A stretch of DNA of 64,000 nt, from the NCBI GenBank assembly GCA_037176705.1, contig CM073885.1, forward strand, positions 217,074,290 through 217,138,289, in the 5' to 3' direction. The stretch is from Molossus alvarezi. Lineage: Eukaryota; Chordata; Mammalia; Chiroptera; Molossidae. Positions 59,408 through 64,000 of the stretch are shown here, in pieces. The number at the start of each line of letters is the position of its first letter. Within the stretch, counting starts at the first letter, position 1. The notes beneath the pieces were generated by a model, which was not told where the DNA came from, did not search any database, and was given only the letters and a program-made list of their open reading frames with translations. A program made the translations under genes and the position numbers.

Positions 59408-59569
59408 TGCTTTTTAGAACAAGAGGAAGGGAGAAGGAGAGAGAAAGAGAAAGGTCAACATGAGAGTGGAACACCGATGGGCTGCCACGTGCACTGACTG
59501 GGAATGGAACTGGCAACCTTTTGGTGCATAGACAACTTCCAAACAGCTGAATCACAATGGCCAGGGCTA
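59408..59569 (-). mobile_element. Ves-type SINE (degenerate)
   Basis: Minus-strand: GGAAGGGAGAAGGAGAGAGA, GATGGGCTGCCACGTGCACT, GGCAACCTTTTGGTGCATAG and CACAATGGCCAGGGC head. Poorly preserved. Confidence 0.75.
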
Positions 59570-60499
59570 AGGTTTGAAATTTCATTTTATATTTTTAAAA
59601 ATCATTCCTTAAATGCAGTGCATGTTAGGTTATTGGCTTTATAATAAAACACTAGAGTATATTCATGATATTTTAGGTAATGGATGGATTTTATATATAG
59701 TTATATATATTATATATGTGGGTATAGTTTATTTTTAATAAAACAAAGCATTCTGCTTATATTGTAGTAAGTTCAATTATGACACATTTCCACTTTGAAT
59801 TTGTGCACTAAAATAAACTATACTTAAAAATAAAAATAAAAAGATTATCAGTATTCTTTAAAAGAAAAGAAGTGTACTTAAATAGAAACCACAAACCTCC
59901 TGTGAACTCTTTGGCTCTTTCTATGAAAGACATACTTCTAAATAGTAGCTATACCTTTTTTATTGTGACACTTCGGAAGATAAGCACTTATATGTCATAG
60001 AACTCCATAAAAATGATTATTCAAGAAAATAAATAAATAGTGTGAACTTTCTTAATTCAAATTTTCTGATTTATGCCCAACATTCAGTGTTTGGTTTGAC
60101 AAATAACTGCCATTTTTAAACTCATCAAATTCTCAAATTAAGTTCCCCATATTACATAGCTAGCTTTTTAAAAATATACATCAGAAAGTTTCTTTATAAA
60201 AGGGCAAATCTATTCACTGGAATGATTTCTGTTAGGATAGGAAACTCAAAAGGTGTTCTGCTGAGTAATAAGAATATTTTGACAGTGGGACTCGACATGG
60301 ATAACGGTTACACGATTCATCTCCTTCAGTTCTCCATGTGTTTCCGGTAAGTGGGCTGCTCCCCATGGATCTATACAGTGGGGACAGCAGAGGGTCATAG
60401 AAGAGGTATTTTAAGTACTGTGGTTTCATGGTGTATGTTCGATGGACAGAATAAAATGTTTTCTTCCAGCTGTTCAAGAATGAGGGCAGGGGGTAGATA

Positions 60500-60682
60500 A
60501 AAGGAGAAATAAACGCAAGGCAGAATTACAGCTCAATAAATGCTGCAAACTTAGTATACTTGTACCTCTAATCCTCTTCCTTATCTCCAACTTTTAATTC
60601 CATCAAAAAAGTCCTTTTACTGTCTTCTTACTTCGAACCCATTATAGCCCAGCCACAAAAGGGGTATGATTCCATGTCATGA

Positions 60683-60721
<39 letters not shown>

Positions 60722-61414
60722 TCCAAGCTGAGCCTTTGGTGTTTGAAGAAAATTTAAACATTTTAAGATGTAGAATTAAACTTACATTATCTGAGGTATG
60801 GTAAAAATATATAATAAAAAAAAAGTGCAATGAATAAGAAAAATGAAAAAGAAATTCACATGTTACAAATGGGCTATAACATTTTTCATTCATTAAAATG
60901 CTTGTTTATGTCATATTAATTAAAATAATAAAAGTAAGAAAATATGCTCAATGCAGAGGTACTTTTTTTAAAAAAACAACAAAAAAGAAAAAAAAAGAAA
61001 AACAATCCAAAAGTTAATAAAATATTTTATCTGCATCAAAATATTCTTTGGAAACCAAAAATATAAAACATAACATGTATGTTCTTTCAGGTTGATCTGT
61101 AAAAGTCAGAAAAATACATAGTCCACGCTGTTTGACTTCTTGAAAACACCAAGTCCTAATATGTCCTAAGCATAAAGCAAAAGGCTTTATGTCTTACTGA
61201 ACTGAAGCAGTGTGCTTTCTGCATCAGTACAAAGAACTCCAGTTCATTCCTATCAACAAACATTTTTGTTTCAGTTCCACCGAAACAAATGACCTGACTT
61301 CACTACAGTGTAGTAGAGCTGAAGCTATGTCCGAAATTCTTCTTCAGAGCTGTAAAGACACCTACAGAAACGCCTGAGAGGGACGTGTGGTTTCTCACAA
61401 GCCCAAGATGAACA
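60500..61414 (-). other. FGF5: FGF5 proximal 3' UTR (end not determined)
   Basis: Sequence directly downstream of the FGF5 stop codon on the minus strand. No further coding is visible. It is AT-rich and contains an (AC)n run at 60685-60719. From general knowledge FGF5 messages have a long 3' UTR of several kilobases, so the true end may lie well left of the boundary given here. One candidate minus-strand AATAAA lies at 59728-59733. The boundary is arbitrary. Confidence 0.5.
60685..60719 (+). repeat. (AC)n microsatellite in FGF5 3' region
   Basis: About 17 AC units on the plus strand ((GT)n in the FGF5 sense strand), 695 bp past the stop codon. Confidence 0.95.
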
Positions 61415-61762
61415 TTATCCAAACCGAAACTTGAGTCTGTACTTCACCGTGTTGGGACTTTTCCGGGGTGCAGAAAGGGGAACTTTTGGCTTGATAGGAT
61501 TAGGTGGCTTTTTCTTCTCAGGAACAGTAACTGTGAAAGAAAGTTCTGGCTGCTCAGACTGCTTGAATCTTGGCAGGAAGTGGGTTGAGATGTGCTGGGG
61601 TTTCACCCTGGGGCTGCAGCCTCGTTTAGCTTTCCCTCTTTTGTTCAGGGCCACGTACCACTCGCGTCCTGTTTTCTCAGTTCTGTGTATTGCTGAGGCA
61701 TAGGTATTATAGCTGTTTTCTTGAAATCGCTCCCTGAACTTGCAGTCATCTGTAAATTTGGC
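61415..61762 (-). CDS. FGF5: FGF5 terminal coding exon (exon 3)
   Basis: Encodes the C-terminal 115 residues of fibroblast growth factor 5, a secreted heparin-binding ligand of FGF receptors that ends the hair growth phase (loss gives long-hair 'angora' animals). Read on the minus strand, the exon follows a pyrimidine-rich tract and AG acceptor (CT at 61763-61764 on the plus strand), opens with [14 protein letters not shown] and stops at TAA 61415-61417. The beta-trefoil signature [15 protein letters not shown], with its basic heparin-binding loop, is intact, followed by the FGF5-specific tail ending KYRLKFRFG. The length of 348 nt is an exact codon multiple, so it joins exon 2 in phase 0, and there is no frameshift or stop. 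An open frame starting at a GTG (61654) is only part of this exon; the true reading frame enters at the splice site. Exons 1 and 2 (signal peptide, first half of the trefoil) are not in the window. Family identity is very sure. Confidence 0.97.
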   Translation of the reverse strand, partial: AKFTDDCKFRERFQENSYNTYASAIHRTEKTGREWYVALNKRGKAKRGCSPRVKPQHISTHFLPRFKQSEQPELSFTVTVPEKKKPPNPIKPKVPLSAPRKSPNTVKYRLKFRFG

Positions 61763-62402
61763 CTAGGGGGGAAAAAAGAAATTTAAGTAGTAATAATATG
61801 TTCAGTGTGTATTAAAATGAGGTCTTGTATTATAAAGAAAAACCAAGAATTCCATTGACCCCCGCTCTCCTACTACATTCTCTTTCATAAAGAAATATTT
61901 GCTTTTTAAAAAGTTACTTTAAAATTATTATTTTGTTTCTATAGTCCTACTTTATTTATCTTTGTAATACGGAATTCTGTTTACTATGCAATTAGTAAAA
62001 TAATATCAATGTATATAAAATAATAATAGGAACTCTTAATATATTTGAATTCTATTACTGCTTCTAAATTACTTTGAAATTTGTAGTTAAAAATTTAACT
62101 TATAACATGCTCCCCTCTTCAGCTATCAAGAAACTAGAACTATATTACTAAGAAACGACTGCCTAATAAAACATAAATTCATGTTCAGAGAAATGGAGTT
62201 ATGTTACTCCTTGAAACAAGAATACATTTTTCAGTGTTATCAGTGTGATTCATGGTATTGAGAGAGGGGTAGCATATGGCTCTATTAATATTGCATGTGT
62301 TAGAGTTCTTTAGGAACAAAATATATCTTCACACAGTGATACAGGAGAGTATCTGATGCCAGGAAGAAAAAATTAGTTTTTGAATCAGTAGCAACACTTC
62401 AG

Positions 62403-62407
<5 letters not shown>

Positions 62408-62464
<57 letters not shown>

Positions 62465-62470
62465 GTCTCT
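62408..62470 (+). repeat. (TC)n microsatellite
   Basis: About 24 TC units, then interrupted TC and a short CACACA run, in FGF5 intron 2. Confidence 0.95.
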
Positions 62471-62559
62471 TTCACACACACATACACAATATCTTCCCTT
62501 GAAATAGAAGAAAAAGCAGACAAGTCAGCATCCGTCACGGTGCAGCTTGGTAAGTGGAA

Positions 62560-62760
62560 TTAGGACATCGGAATGCAGAGGGTACAATAATAGTGCAAAG
62601 GAAGGGAATCTAAGAGGATGGAGGTAGCGGGGAAGAGAGCTAGAAAGTCTTCCTAGAAAAGGTGACATTTGAGCTGAGTCTTCAAGTACTGAGGCAGATG
62701 ATGAAGGATTTTCGGGGAGTGGGGCGGGCACAGCGTGTTCACAATCAGCATGACTACTGT
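62560..62760 (-). mobile_element. L2-like 3' fragment (antisense)
   Basis: AGTCTTCCTAGAAAAGGTGA, then CATTTGAGCTGAGTCTTCAA and the GGGCACAGCGTGTTC block resemble antisense L2 3' sequence. Confidence 0.6.
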
Positions 62761-63204
62761 AAGTAATTCAGTGTGACTTCCACTTAGGATGCATGGGAGA
62801 AGGAACAAGTGATGAGGTTGACTAAGTAGGCCAGCATGAGCTCTGAAATGGCTTAGCCGAGGAAACTGAAGGAATATGGTATCAGGGAAGAGCCTGAGCA
62901 TGGAGTCAGACAAACAGGAAATCGATTACTATTTCTGCCAGTTGAGGTCTTAGCTTTATGCTCCTTATAGTCGCAGTCCTTACAGACATGGAGCTATTGT
63001 GAGAATGAAAAAATCTTCCAGGGAAAAGATCTTTAGCTTTCCTCAAACACAAGAGTCCATAACTATCCCCCAACCAAATTAGAATTTCTATACTAAAACA
63101 GACCAACAGGTTTCACAATTTCAGGGAGCACCAATGGTATAGAATTTCTGGGTTTGGAAATACCAAAAATTTGATGCCTATATATGAAAACACTAAATAT
63201 ATAT

Positions 63205-63470
63205 ACAGTAAGTCCTCACTTAATGCCATCAATAGGTTCTAGGATAATGAGAATTTAGGGGAAAGGGTATATAAGGGAACCAATGTTGCCAGAGGCTAAT
63301 TGATATAAACATGAGTTAAGTTTCTATGGCATATTTCCCATCACAAGAACATCACCAAGCTTCTAAATAAAGACCAAATACTTCTAATATTAAACATGGA
63401 AAGAAATGTGAGCTATACAGACACTTAAGAAAGATTAATGAAAACAAGTAACAGAATTCCCTTCCAACCC
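63205..63470 (+). mobile_element. Tigger-like DNA transposon fragment
   Basis: Begins TACAGTAAGTCCTCACTTAA (TA target plus CAG-type end), then AGGCTAATTGATATAAACAT, GGCATATTTCCCATCACAAG and CTTCTAAATAAAGACC. This recalls a mammalian Tigger/pogo-family element. The right end is missing. Confidence 0.6.
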
Positions 63471-64000
63471 GCTTATTGTAGTTCAGGGTCAAGGGTGGCC
63501 TGGGACATCAGACATGCCAATTCACCTCATATACATATCTTTGGAATGGTAGAAGAAATTGGAATCCACAGAGAAAACTTACATAGACAGGAGGCAACCC
63601 AGACTCTACACCGACAATGACTCTGTCCAGGAATGGATATTTTTTCTCATCAACGTTACAATGAAATGACACTGAATAAAGCGACGTTATTTGAAGGCCT
63701 GCTGTATGTGATGCACCTTCCTTATCAGATCAGGAGGGTCTACACTGGAATGAAAAGTCCTTTCTTTTTTGTAAAAATGCCATACTTTACTCCACGTTCT
63801 AGATCACAACACCAATCTGAAGGTCTCAACCCTGTGAGGCCATCTATACAGATCTGTTGATATGGCCACATGGAATGTGGTTTGTGCAAAATACTGACGA
63901 TAGAAAAAACACACAATTCCAGAGCGTTTCCATCTTCACATTTACCTTATGCATGACAGTTTGCGTTCAAGTGTAGTTCAATCAGTAAGGCTCTTTATTT

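Larger units (their letters stand above)
61763..64000 (-). other. FGF5: FGF5 intron 2 (partial)
   Basis: Intronic sequence upstream (on the minus strand) of the FGF5 terminal exon, running off the window. I looked for the short exon 2 (the part of the trefoil before AKFTDD) and did not find it. The intron holds a long (TC)n microsatellite (62408-62470), an L2-like fragment (about 62560-62760) and a Tigger-like DNA transposon fragment (about 63205-63470). Nothing else is recognisable. Confidence 0.75.

Noticed and set aside
60232..60477. An 81-codon minus-strand frame next to FGF5
   Set aside because: It is about 940 bp past the FGF5 stop codon, has no domain and no splice signals I trust; probably 3' UTR or downstream DNA.

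Overview
The window is nuclear DNA of a bat, most likely a yangochiropteran (vespertilionoid). It carries about 22 tRNA-derived SINEs of the bat Ves type, most with the ...GGCTCAGCGGTTAGAG... or ...GGCTCAGTGGTTGAG... head, a CT-rich body and a ...GAGGATTAAA-type tail. It also holds mammalian L1, HAL1, L2, MIR, MER2 and MER5 repeats and one SPIN-type hAT element. No bacterial, plasmid or phage features are visible. Species cannot be settled from this sequence alone.

Only two protein-coding exons can be supported, both on the minus strand. At 61415-61762 is the last coding exon of FGF5 (115 codons plus stop, with a clean AG acceptor). At 20021-20131 is the first coding exon of CFAP299 (37 codons, with a clean GT donor), inside a CpG-rich promoter with a candidate RFX X-box and a strong CTCF-like motif. 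From general knowledge, FGF5 followed by CFAP299 in the same orientation matches the human 4q21 order, and the roughly 41 kb spacing is similar to human.

Layout: 1-20020 is CFAP299 intron 1; 20021-20131 its exon 1; 20132 to about 20330 its promoter and 5' UTR; from there to the FGF5 3' UTR is gene-free intergenic DNA; 61415-61762 is the FGF5 terminal exon; 61763-64000 is FGF5 intron 2. FGF5 exons 1-2 and CFAP299 exon 2 onward lie outside the window or were not found. The two genes are not known to act together: FGF5 is a secreted growth factor that ends hair growth, and CFAP299 is a cilium/flagellum-associated protein.

Most of the rest is transposon-derived. The best observations are: (a) a near full-length L1 (3865-10012) that serves as a clock, hit later by a SPIN DNA transposon and two Ves SINEs, each with its own target duplication; (b) a HAL1 (half-L1, ORF1 only) at 36211-38321 inserted in an older L1, whose 5' half is inverted exactly as twin priming predicts; (c) a Ves SINE inside a Ves SINE (20888-21330); (d) a retroviral-LTR-like block (11244-12780) split by a Ves SINE; (e) a 27-G run between the CTCF-like motif and the CFAP299 splice donor. 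I found no convincing new gene system. Findings are limited to element architecture and candidate regulatory sites.
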